This document shows positions 10,655-21,269 of a stretch of DNA of 64,000 bases, piece after piece. The stretch comes from Gnetum montanum. Taxonomy: Eukaryota > Streptophyta > Gnetopsida > Gnetales > Gnetaceae. The translations under genes and the position numbers were made by a program. Location of the stretch: positions 1,078,490 to 1,142,489 of the forward strand of contig MNCI01017913.1 of the NCBI GenBank assembly GCA_015680685.1, given 5' to 3'. Position 1 is the stretch's first letter, and each line of letters starts with the position of its first letter. The notes under the pieces are model-generated. The model was not told the origin of the DNA and ran no database searches. It saw nothing but the letters and a program-made list of their open reading frames with translations.

Positions 10655-11369
10655 CACTTGCCCTTAATGTTTTCAAAGTTTGCAAAATATTTGAGTGTTG
10701 GCACATTTGGCTTAGCAAGAATCAAAGCATTAGTGAACCAAAGGCATTCTAGTGAACTAGAGAGAGGCAAAGTCATGAACCATCATAGCTCATCGTAGCC
10801 CACCATCGTAGCCTACTACACACCACAGTTGCCAACGTAGTAGGCACAAACACCATAGAGGAATGTTAGTCTTCGTGGCCAGATACCCCTAAGATTGTGA
10901 CTATGCTATCCATTGTACCTGTTGTACACTGCGTACCTTCTAACCCCTTTTGTTGTTAACTATGCTCAACCACATTTGGGGTCATGTTTTTCTCCTCTCT
11001 CTTTCTCTTTACATTTCGAGCATTTCACTTGCATTTTTTGCTATTCTATCACATAGCTGTGCCCAAAACTACACTTGGGCGATGGTCTCTACATGTTGAC
11101 ACCCTTGTTTTTACCAAAAAACTTAACTATGCTTGACCCCATTGACACTGTTAACATCACGCTAACACTTAGAATCATTTTGCATTAGTATCACAGCTAA
11201 CCATGCTACACCATGGTTACATATGGTAAGTCCCTATTTGATTGACAAGACCATTTAGGGCATCCCATCTCCACCTTTAGTAGGCCCTCATGTGGAATCG
11301 AGGTTAGGCTATGCACCTATGAACCTCTCAGTGTTTTAGTTGCTAATGTTTTTGCTCATTACAAGTACC

Positions 11370-12475
11370 TTAGTTGGGAAACTATGTAAAAATTGGTGTG
11401 TGCTTTGTGTTGAAGAAATTTTGATTTGGGGAACATATTCATCCTCTCCTTCTAAGTTCAACGATCCTCATTTAGTTTTGTAGATGATTTTTTATTGAAC
11501 TTTATCTTCTTAATTATAAAAATGAATTGGTATTACAAGTAGCGAAAGAGAATTACATTAAGAAAATCACATATTATAATCTTCATAATTTTTGTAACTT
11601 TTTTCATGGTGAAGGATATTAATTTCATGCTTTTTTTCAATTTAAGAAAAAAGATGTTAAGAAAAAGGAGAAACTTATTGAAGTTGAGAATAGAAAAAAA
11701 AAATAATCTAAAGTGGAAGATACAAAAAATCAAGATAATGTCAATGATAAGAATGATTAAATGCCATTTTTTATTATGTGACACGTATACTATAGCTAAT
11801 AACAAAGATTCATAATGTAAGGTTGATCATAATAGATAATATGTATAATCATTTTCTATTAAATATTGTTTTCCTACAAAAGTTGGTATTTTGCCAAAGC
11901 TTTTTATTGCTATTTTAAGTTGAAGCATAGATATTGAAAGTAATGTAAATATTGTTAAGACTAAGATCATTCTTCCTCCTAATAATTAATTTTCCCCTTG
12001 ATTTTTTAAAGTATTAATTTTAAGGTTGTATTCTTAGGTTTTTTTCTTTTTATGTTATTTTAATGTTTTCAACTTAGTGTAATGAGGATATTACTCTGTA
12101 TTAATGTATTTGTCATTCTCAATGTTTCCTAGGAGTCTTTAGAAATGTATGTTATTCATTTAATGTTTTTTGAAAGTATTTTTGTATGTTTTTTGAGATC
12201 AAGTAGGTAATTGTAGGTCATTGTGAGTCCCAACTAGCTGTAGTTAGTCTTAATTTAGATCATGAATCAAGTGCGAGTTATCGTTTGATGAAAATATAGG
12301 AAAAAATAATTTTTTACATGGATTCCTTAGTGCAAATTCACTATGAGTCACATGAGGTCATAATGGCTAACTATGGGATCATGTGAGTTGCAACCATCTT
12401 ACAATTAATTTATAGCCATTTTCTTTAGTTTGTAGCTTCAATTCACAATGTGAGTGCCTAAGAGTTGTAAGAAGT
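11370..12475 (+). mobile_element. Possible copia-type LTR end and leader remnant
   Basis: The stretch at 11380-11480 (GGGAAACTATGTAAAAATTGGTGTG, then a TTCATCCTC-like block and CTTCTAAGTTC) closely matches 24045-24145. Both look like the 3' ends of Ty1/copia LTRs. After it comes a lysine-rich, frame-broken stretch at about 11606-11760. From 11815 to 12475 there is only AT-rich sequence without a recognisable gene. The class is inferred from style, not from a protein domain. Confidence 0.35.
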
Positions 12476-13368
12476 TGATAAAGCATCAATAAAGTACTTG
12501 TGTCGACACATGCTCGTCAACATAGCTCCATTGATGCATCTCCATCGACACATCTTAGGATGTGTTGGCACATGTGTGTCGATACTAATCCACTTGTTAC
12601 CTATATAAGTGTGCACACTAGGTGTATTGATGAGACCATTTAATCAATTCCTTAGCCAAATTCTTATAGTTTCTTTCGGTAGAGTTTAGCAAAATTTACC
12701 CTTTGATTACTCATAGTGTGAATTAAATTGGTTGTACAGAATTTTATTTGAGTGTAATATGGATCTAGACATAGTTGCATGAGTAGTAATAAAATTGAGA
12801 TTTCTTCTATCCATTGCAATATTTGGATTAGTTTAAGTTTATTTTCTAGTATTTTACTTTGCATGTAGTTTACTTTCTTGTTCTTAAGAATTTAATATTC
12901 TAATTCGTAAATAACGTGAGCATGAACACTTCAAGCATAATGTACTAATCGTTGGTAATCCCAACAATGAATACTTGGTACACACAATGGTAAACACTTG
13001 GTAATCTAATAGTACTAGTATAAATTCAAGATGTGTACATAAAGCGGGAATATATGCTTCACATTTAGGATAGTTTAGTTAATTTATTAGTAAAATTAAA
13101 TATTCAAACCTTACTTTATTTAATCATTATATAGATAAAGAAAACATTGAAAATTACAAAAATAAATATCTTACATCTTAATCACACTTAGACATACAAA
13201 CAAGTTTAATACAAGTGATGATAGGAAAGAAAATGATTAGTAATCATGTCATTGGCTATCTAAGGATATAGGATACTTAGATAAATGAAGTCCATGGAAT
13301 TCGATTGGATCATGTGTATATAGTAGTGATTCATATGGTCAGTCATAGGGAATATTCACTACTCATCA
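12476..13368 (+). mobile_element. Athila-like LTR C1
   Basis: The LTR runs from TGATAAAGCATC to CTCATCA. A TATATAAG promoter element lies at 12602-12609. It aligns along its length with the LTR that follows it (C2) and with 34721-35553 (D). The next bases, 13369-13389, are a decayed primer-binding site. Confidence 0.7.
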
Positions 13369-13389
13369 TTGACATCATTATTGTGGGGG
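13369..13389 (+). other. Decayed primer-binding site between LTRs C1 and C2
   Basis: TTGACATCATTATTGTGGGGG matches the tRNA-Asp type site TGGCGCCGTTGCCGGGG when C-to-T, G-to-A and a few other changes are allowed. It is followed within three bases by the next LTR, so the entire internal region between C1 and C2 is gone. Confidence 0.5.
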
Positions 13390-13391
13390 TA

Positions 13392-15021
13392 TGGTGAAGT
13401 GTCAATAATGTAGTTGCATTGATGTGTGCTGATCGACACCACCCTATCAATGAATCCTCATTGATGGATCTTAGGATGTATTAGCATATGTGTGTTGACG
13501 CTAATCCACCATTTGCCTATATAAGTATGCACACTAGCCACATTTATGATACTATTTGGTTGATTCCTTAGCCAAAATCTTGTAGTTTATTTTCATAAAA
13601 TTTAGTAAAAAGTTTTCTCTGAGTACCTACAATGTGAATTGAATTGACTATATGGATTTTTATTTGAGTGAAATATGTACCTACACATAGTTTCATGAAC
13701 AACAATCAAATTAAGACTTATTCTATCCATTGCAACACTTTTATTAGTGTAAGTTTATTTTCTAGTATTTTACTTTAAATATAGTTTACTTTCTTTTCTT
13801 TAAGCATTTAATATTCTAATTCGTAAGTAACATTAGTATGGCCACTTTGAGCATAATGTACTAATGCTTGGTAATTCTAGAAATGAATACTTGGTAATTG
13901 ATGAGTGGTGAGGTACCCCTACACTCAACCAAACGAATATGAGCATTACACGCACGATTTGGTCGAACTCCGCAGACTAAGTGCCTACACACCTTATGGA
14001 ATACCTAAGGTTAATTAGTCATTGTCCTCCCAAGCTTACTTGTATTTTTCACAATTGTATGATTAAGTAAGCTTGAGGCATGTGATTTTTATATCTTTTA
14101 TGTTTGATCACCTATGCTAATGAGGGAAAGGGTGAAGAGACTAAGTAACTAGCTTTAACTAACTAAGCCTTAATTACCCTAGCATCAGTATCCATTCCCA
14201 CTTTCTGTTTCACACCTTGAACCAATGCAACGCTACTGGGATTACCAAACGCTATTTGTTACTGGGATTACCAAGCGTAACGCACCTGCTCAAAGTGGTC
14301 GTACTGAATGCACTTAACTATGAGAGTTGAGGGTTGAGAGAGATTAAGTATTTAAGAAAGCATTTAAAAAATTAACAATAATTAAAGTCCTTTTTAGCTT
14401 AGTCCATATATTTCAAGGTTTATCCAAAAGTTCATCTTTATTTCTGTACACAATTGTGTGCTTAGGTACAAAATTGCTCAAAAAAAGATCCGTTCACTTT
14501 GGGAATCCTACTACGGGCACATGGAAATTATTCTAACTCTAGAATGAAAAAATGGTAAGAGTTTGGATAAGGTCTAGATCTAGATGGAAAAACAAGGGAG
14601 AGCCGCCTCTTATTTATAGAACTGGCGGCGGGCTGCAATATTGCATCCCATCAGTAACACAACAATGTTAGTATATGTTTAGGATGTGTACGAAAAGTGG
14701 GAATGGATGATCCAAATTTAGGATAGTTTAGTTAATTTATTAGTAAACTTAAATATTCAAAAATTTCTTTATTTAATTAATATATATATTAAGAAAATAA
14801 TAAAAATTATAAAAATAAATATCTTACACCTCAATCGCACTTAGTCGTATGAACAAGTTTAAGACAAGTGATAGTAGAGAAGAAAATGACTAATAACCAT
14901 GTATTTTGCTATCTAAGGATATAGGGTACTTAGGTAAATGAAGTCCATGGAATTTGACTAGGTCATGTGTACACACTAGTAATTTGCATGATTGGGCATA
15001 GGAAATACTTGCTTCACATCA
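13392..15021 (+). mobile_element. Athila-like LTR C2, split by a solo LTR
   Basis: The first part, 13392-13898, aligns with C1 12480-12985 and includes TATATAAG at 13518-13525. The second, 14659-15021, aligns with C1 about 13018-13368. The 760 bases between are a foreign solo LTR plus its duplicated target. C2 ends CACATCA and is followed by a primer-binding site and gag, so it is the 5' LTR of an element. Confidence 0.75.
13899..14653 (-). mobile_element. Solo LTR inserted in LTR C2
   Basis: It is 755 bases with termini TGATGAG...CCCATCA and flanks GTAAT (13894-13898) and GTAAC (14654-14658), a target duplication with one change. Read on the minus strand it has TATAAATA (14609-14616) and a doubled TTGGTAATCCCAGTA block. 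The latter is related to the TTGGTAATCCCAACAAT block of the host LTR family, so the two are relatives. It has no internal domains, as expected after LTR-LTR recombination. Confidence 0.75.
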
Positions 15022-15040
15022 TTGGCATTGTTTTTGAGGA
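15022..15040 (+). other. Primer-binding site of Athila-like element C2
   Basis: TTGGCATTGTTTTTGAGGA immediately follows the LTR end and is a C-to-T worn form of the tRNA-Asp complementary site. Confidence 0.55.
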
Positions 15041-15175
15041 CTTTGTTTTTGCTATTTATGCTAAGTATTTTTAAATAGTGAAATCATACAAAGTCATTGT
15101 AAAAATATAATGCATTATCTACAAGAACAATAATGCTATTTTTTTAAGGCACACTACATAAGAAGGAAAGTAAAG

Positions 15176-15530
15176 ATGTCTTCTTCTTGTAGGGTTGATT
15201 CATCACCTGTCAATGATTCTAACCAACAACATGATAGACTTAGAAGGAATACTAATGAGATACGATAATAACTAAAGGTTGTTTATTCACACATGAATCT
15301 CTATTATCTAGACTTCACTTTCATCCTCCATCACGATGAATAACTACGCTGAAAAGACTTGGAGGGTAACATTGTGTTACTCCCTGATCAGTCAAAGACC
15401 TCATAGAAAATTCATGTTACACACAAGAAACCTAATAGTCAAATTTTTATCATGTAATTTGATATAAATATGAGAGCAGAAAAAATTACCTTGTTCTCCC
15501 ACAAAAAATCCTATCCCATGACCTTATTTT
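15176..15530 (+). pseudogene. gag N-terminus of Athila-like element C2
   Basis: The start ATGTCTTCTTCTTG is at 15176. The reading (MSSS..., then DFTFILHHDE and LEGNIVLLPD blocks) matches the gag start of element D at 61699 (MSSS, NFTFILH, MEGNIMLLPD). It is broken by stops and ends after about 100 codons, where the LTR of element B seems to begin. Confidence 0.65.
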
Positions 15531-15539
15531 AGCTAAATT

Positions 15540-16466
15540 ATGGACTATTTAAAATATTTAAATTAAAATTCATGACTCAAAAGCTATGAGTTTTATTATG
15601 TTAGTGTGTAAGAGGTAAAAAGCTAAAAATGTTGCTAGAATTGATAGAAAAAGTAAAAAGACATTGGTGGTTCATACATTGTAGTTTTGGACCATGAAAA
15701 TAGCCTAAATACTGTATCAAACATGATAGAAAAAATGAAATAATGTTGGTGGCTTATACGGTATAGTTTTGGATCATAAAAATGGCCCAAATATGCTATG
15801 TAGCTATCCAGAATACACAGGGAAATGTAATTGATGCAACAATAGTGAATTTGAGGTATGTTTAAGTTAGATTGAACATTAATTTTTAGATCTTTGGCAC
15901 ATTTTTGGCAAAGATATTACTTGGTAGCAACAAATATCTTTTTAGCAATAGAGTAGAAATTCTTGGAGCCTTTTTATAGCCTTCTTTTAGTGTAGATCAC
16001 AGGAGCTGTAGATCTTGTACCAGCATAGATTACAATGTAGATCGATCAAGAGAGAAGTGCAGATCCAAGTGCAAAACACTCCCTACATCCTACACTAGTT
16101 ATTTAAAAATATTTTCTATTCTTAGGCATTTTTTGAAAGCTTTAATCTTTAGCTTCCTAATCTCTATTTTACAACAAACTTTACAACATTGAATACAAAG
16201 CTTTACTATTGTTTTGTTTTTCATATTTTCGCATATGTCATAAATTTCTCATTTTGGTCTTGGGTCTAGTGTTGTATTATCTTTTCATACATTGCAATTT
16301 TTTTACATTTTATCTTGCTTGGTAATAGACTTTTTAAGATCTTCAGTAATTAACTAGACCAGTTAAGGTGCCTTAGATCCTTTTGAGGCCCATGGATTTG
16401 AGGGTTAAAACTATTTCATATGGGATTTTTTTTGGTTTTCCAACACTGATTTTTTCTATTGCTACA
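15540..16466 (+). mobile_element. 5' LTR of element B (left edge uncertain)
   Basis: The 3' end ...TTCTATTGCTACA at 16466 and the following primer-site-like TTTTGGTGCTAAAAGGAG match elements N (43161) and M (59873). A TTTTTATAG promoter-like site is near 15973. Two imperfect tandem units of about 83 bases (15637-15719 and 15720-15800, each with a TGGTGG...GTAGTTTTGGA core) lie in the U3 part. Confidence 0.55.
15637..15800 (+). repeat. Tandem duplication of about 83 bases
   Basis: Two adjacent units share GATAGAAAAA, TTGGTGG, TAGTTTTGGA and ATGAAAATAGCC-like blocks, with about a fifth of positions changed. Confidence 0.7.
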
Positions 16467-17291
16467 ATATTTTGGTGCTAAAAGGAGAACCTTTACCTAA
16501 TTTCCTAGCCCAAAACTCTATGCAAAAAAACATTTCTCTATCTATTTATGCCCTCTTACATAGCATATTTGCAAAAAATCAAAATTGTGATGTGGTTTTC
16601 TACAATCCAATGTTTACACTATATCTTGTTTTCATAGTAATGCTTGTGAAAATTAATTAAGAATTAATTTTACTATTTTACAGTTGCAATGCATAGTGGT
16701 GCCCGTGTTCCCTTCACTTTACAATTGAAAAATGAATTTTTGTAGTTGTAGTGCACAATGCTATCCTTGCTCTTTGCACTTGGCACTTTACATTTAAAAA
16801 CATTATTTTTATAGTGTTTTCTCTATTCTCTGCATTCATATTTTTTAAGTTTCCTGCATCTACATTTCTACAAAATCTTTTTCATACACACTATAGCCTT
16901 TTTAAATTTTTTCTTAGCATTGATATGCTAGAAAAAAATTATTGGTTTAGTTGTAATTACATTATATTTTTTCCCTTGATTTACATATGTGTTATCCAAA
17001 TACGCTATGCTCATATAAGCTACAACCTTATACATTGTAGTTTGATATGCTGTAGTCTGACACATTGTAAGCTTTACATGTTGTGAAGCTTTACATGCTG
17101 CAGTCTTACATGCAGTGAGCTTTACATGCTATGAAGTTTTATACGATGTAGCTCTATATGTTGTAAGCCTTATATGCTATTGTTGTAACTTATCTTAAAA
17201 CTTATAAGCCTTTATCATGTTGACTAATTAATTAGTCTCATATATTCTATGCCTTTTACTTTTATTTTAACTATCCTACTGCTCAACATTG
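16467..17291 (+). other. Leader of element B
   Basis: It begins with a primer-binding-site-like tract, TGGTGCTAAAAGGAGAACC, whose tRNA I cannot name. No gene follows. Between about 17020 and 17180 a short unit similar to CTTTACATGCTGTAG recurs six to eight times. Confidence 0.5.
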
Positions 17292-19260
17292 TTGCCATGG
17301 TTATGAATAGGGAATTCACTTACATCTATGATCATAAGGACTCGACTATAAAAGAACATAGGTAATCTGTTAGGCTTATGGGATGCAATCCTACACATTT
17401 CAACACTAACGAGAAGTATTATAACTTCATTTGTGAAAAATCTAAACTACTCTACCAATCCCATGCAAGAAGTTAGACTCCAAGTATGAGTTCGAGTTTG
17501 TTCATAAGAACGGGAAGGAGTATGTCTTCTCCCCATATGAAAAAATTAAACTTTTAGAAATTTATGTTAACTTATTAGTCCAAATGGTAATGCCAACAAG
17601 GAAGCTATGGTAAGTAAGGAGGGTAATTTAGAATAAGACCAAGAGAATCAAGATAGGTTTAGGGGATACTATGACAATGATGATAATGAGAGGAAACCCA
17701 TACAACAATCCATCTCTAACTTATTCATAAATAACCCCTTATATTTCACACAAGTAATGCTTATCACCTCCTTGTGATAGACTCCCAACTAGTTTTCCAA
17801 GTCTCCTTCTTGTTCACATCTCTTCCATTTAGGACATGACCTCGTTTCACATGGCCACCACATAGTGTTCCTTTCATGCCAACCACATTTATCATTTTAG
17901 CATGTCCTTCTTTGAGACCTAAATTCCTCCTAGCTTCTCATACCTCCTCTATTCCCTTTATCCTATAAAACGCTCCTCAAACATCCTTCTTCCTATTAAA
18001 CCCTCTTGTAGTTGTAGCCATAAGGACTTTCCAATTAATGCCATATTTCATTTCCTGATCTCAAGTCATCTAGCCACTAGTGTAGCTAATCATACAACTG
18101 GCATAGCCTATAAGAGCATTCCAGAGCCTAGATTAAGTCTTTCAGTTGATCCAAAGCCTTACTAATAAGTTGAAAAGGGTTGAGTCTAGTACCACACAAA
18201 TGGTAAAGGTTATGGACTTCTACCAGGATGATCCCATTAACCCTATCATTCATCGAATAACCCTTCCTTCATATATCTTGATCCTTTACTTCACCAATTA
18301 CAATGGTGAAGGAAATTCCAATTCCCACCTAATCACCTTCTATTCCAAATGCCTACTACTGCAAGCTTAGCCACATACTATGTTTTATGTTTTTCCCATG
18401 TGCTTAATCAAAAAAGCCTTAGATTAGTATTAAGTGCTACTTAGAAGGTCTATCTCTTCACTGGATGACTTAATAAATCAATTTATTAACCATTTCAAGT
18501 ACAAATTGAAACATGAAACAATACTAGATTAACTTATGAAAGTGAGATAGGGGCCCCTTGAACTTGTCCAAAAGTTCATACAAAGATGGAATGTTGTGCT
18601 TAATGAGATACCTGAACCCATCTTTGAAACATACATTTTAGTCATTTTCAATGGGGTACTTAATGACTTTATAAAGTCTACACTTGATTTTTAAGATTCC
18701 CAATCCCTTAGTCAAGACTTCTCCCAAGTTAATAACATACAGGATGTAGTAGAGACTAGCAATGATCCTGCCTACATAACCTATGAAAACCAATACACCA
18801 AGAGGGATAGGGACAAGGGAAAATAAGCACATGTAGTTATGGCTATGGTGGCCAAAGAACCTAAAGCAACATAGGGGCCAAGGATAATGCAACTTAAGTT
18901 CCCTATTTCAGCTAATCAACAATCAACCTCCGGTGCTACCACCTCTAATTTTCCAAAGCCTAACTTTGAAAGAAAAGACTGGTCTAAATACACTAAATTA
19001 CTTATAAAAGCATCAAAATTTGTTAACCTATTTCTCAAAAATATTGCATCCAACATAAATAATAGTTTGACAATGCTCGCAAGAGCCATGACCTTCTTTG
19101 CAAAATCTTTAAGGATTCTATGATAGACATTAAAGAGGATCCTCTCATGCCCAAGTACTTCGAGTTAGATAGATTCTACCACTATCATCAACTTCCTGGC
19201 CATGACATTGATTTAGCTTAGCCTTAAAAGATGATATAAACAAGATGATAGATAGTGGAG
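17292..19260 (+). pseudogene. gag of element B
   Basis: The N-terminal YYNFICEK block (17409-17440) matches YNFICAK in N. The core, open at 18146-18370, has VMDFYQDDPINP and YNGEGNSNSHLITFYSKCLLLQA, the same words as N at 44283-44460. A cysteine-poor knuckle (YHYHQLPGHDID) is at about 19170-19200; in N the first tyrosine is cysteine. Gag would form the particle and bind RNA. Stops and shifts make it dead. Confidence 0.8.
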
Positions 19261-19800
19261 AGTTAGTCTTATATGCATCTAATACTGGTAGGCCCCAAAA
19301 CCAACTCATGTAGGTGTACGAGGATCCTCTTAATGCTAATAAGAATCTATTCATCATAGCCACATTTAACATCCATGATAAGCCTAAATTGGCCAGGGAG
19401 CTGTGGTTTGGGTACCTCTTTGTGATGAAAGAGATTCAAGTTCTACAAGTTCATGGGATTCATTTATTATAAGGATACAACCACCTATGCCTCTCAAAGA
19501 ACCATTTATCATGAAAGTTTCTCCTCTCACTACTAGTAAACCTGCAGCCCAAGTTGACAAACGTTCTTCCATAGTGGCCAATGTTTCAACCTCTTCTCAA
19601 TCAAACTATAAAAAATTACCCTTAAAACAATGTAAGAAGCTAGCTTCTGGTCCTAAGGTTAAAGATACCAATCAATCAAAGGTGTGAAAAGAAGTAGGCT
19701 TACCGAAGCCTACTTCAATTTCAACCATACCCAGAAACTCCAATGTCCAAACTATGTCAACCAACTAATCTAGGGAGGGAAACCAAAAATAAGAAAAGGA
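19261..19800 (+). pseudogene. Gag-protease linker of element B
   Basis: A serine/threonine/lysine-rich stretch, open at 19403-19687, includes the PFIMKVSPL block that resembles PFVIHVSPS of N. No catalytic motif is present. Confidence 0.6.
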
Positions 19801-20600
19801 AAAGGAGGCAAAACAATAGATGTTGAAGCATGAGGTCAAAATCCTAGGTAGAATGGAGAAAGTCAAAGATAAAAAAACTAAGAAATTATCCAATAATGAT
19901 AAAGACTTCCTCAATGCCATGGAGAAAGTTAAGCTTTTATTAAAATAGAAGAATAATTCTTTGAGCTTATATGACTTAGTTATGACCTTCCTTGCCTACT
20001 ATGAAGCCTTGGTTAAGATGTTGACTTCCATTCTAGTAAGTGAGGACATCCTTGCCAATGAAAAGTCTATCCACACAATGATAGTACCACCCTTACCAAA
20101 GGAAGAAATGAAGCCAAAAACCTTGATATTTCATGATAGAAAGATGAAGACTAATCCACAAAGTGGTAAAGTATTAAGAGCCCCCTCTTCATAATGATTA
20201 GAGTTGCCTAATGCAAAGTGCACTAAGTACATGATGATAAAGCAGTCATAAATGTAATCCCCTTATCCATCATTAAATGCTTAGTGTTGGTTGAACATAT
20301 CTAGGATACCTCCACCTCCACACTTAAATCATTTAATGGATTACACGTAGAAATAAGAGGATCAACTTTGTTAGACTTCATGGCTGAGGGAAAATTCCCC
20401 ATGTTTGCTAATTTCCTAGTTGTGGAAGAAACACTAGGTTTCAACTTAATCCTAGAAAGATCATGGTTGACCAAGTTGCAAGTGGTGTCTTCCTCAATCC
20501 ACGAAGAAATTCATCTATCTTATGAGGAAGGTAAAATTATTATCCATGGGCACAACACAGTCCCATTGTCTATCACCAATGTTAACTTCAAGTAGGTATG
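19801..20600 (+). pseudogene. Protease region of element B
   Basis: The MSLYDLVMTF block at 19961 opens the domain (LSLYDLVIT in N, MSLYDLIMT in M). The flap/second half is open at 20368-20595 with GFNLILERSWLTKLQ, where siblings have FN(M/L)ILGR(P/S)WLA. The expected D-S/T-G active site near 20240-20260 is read as a worn HDDKAV-like block. An aspartic (retropepsin) protease would mature Gag-Pol. Confidence 0.75.
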
Positions 20601-21269
20601 TAAGGTGCAGTTCCAAGAGAAAATACACAAAGCCAACAATGAACTAGTAACCATAACAAAACTAACCAAGCCAAAGTTAATAATAATGGAACCATAAAAA
20701 ATCATGGGAAGAGCTTCCATTTAATATTTTGAGTGAGGGAAATGAGGAGTATAAAATCGTACAATAGAAGCTGTATAAATTTCTAATTTATTGAAGATTA
20801 GAAAAAGCTACATCATTATTATGTTGCATGTTCTTCCTTGTACATATGGTGTGACTGTTTAATTAGTAGCCTTTTTTATAGTTTTTATTTACACGTTTAC
20901 AATTTGCTTAACAATTTATACTTTGTTACATCATGTTTGCCAATTTGCTATGTAGTCTAATTTTACATTTTTTCATCAATTTATAACTTATGTTTATTTT
21001 TATGTTTACATAAAAATACAAAATAACATAAAAAATAGGAAATATTAAAAATAAAAAAAAATATTTATAATGGTTAAGAATAGCGATAGATCGAAACCAA
21101 ACTATGAATAACAAAAATACAATGTCTAGTAGCTATACTTCCAATGTGTAATAGCTAATAATAAAAAATATATAATACATAATCTCTAAGGCTATGACAA
21201 CTAGGTACAACAATGATAATAATGATGTAGCTAAAACAATGACATATAACAAGTCCATCAGTAGCCACT

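Larger units (their letters stand above)
6967..11363 (+). mobile_element. Tat-like derivative E2 (gag lost, RT to integrase core lost)
   Basis: It follows the LTR of A directly and ends with its own LTR, giving an LTR-internal-LTR chain as produced by recombination between tandem copies. The internal part contains only the protease C-terminal tail, the short-repeat array, a trace of the antisense gene, the last 40 codons of integrase and the 3' UTR. The first 45 bases resemble an LTR U3 segment at about 10316-10361, so its left junction is itself rearranged. Confidence 0.65.
9759..11363 (+). mobile_element. 3' LTR of E2 (about 1.6 kb)
   Basis: It starts TGAAACACC at 9759 and ends ...CTCATTACA at 11363, matching the end of the other Tat LTRs in order and wording (the block with GGTTAGGCTATG and CTCTCAGTGTTTT precedes it). 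U3 is built of about 90-base modules with hairpins. The TATA box is at 10647-10654. Confidence 0.8.

Noticed and set aside
16475-16495. Naming the tRNA primer of the Tat elements
   Set aside because: The tract TGGTGCTAAAAGGAG (B) and TGGCACTAGAAGGAGGG (N) clearly sits at the primer site, but I could not match it to a tRNA 3' end with confidence.
16751-17086. 111-codon phenylalanine-rich open frame with membrane-like stretches
   Set aside because: It is AT-rich leader sequence between LTR and gag. The hydrophobic look comes from T-rich codons, and nothing similar is in the leaders of M or N.
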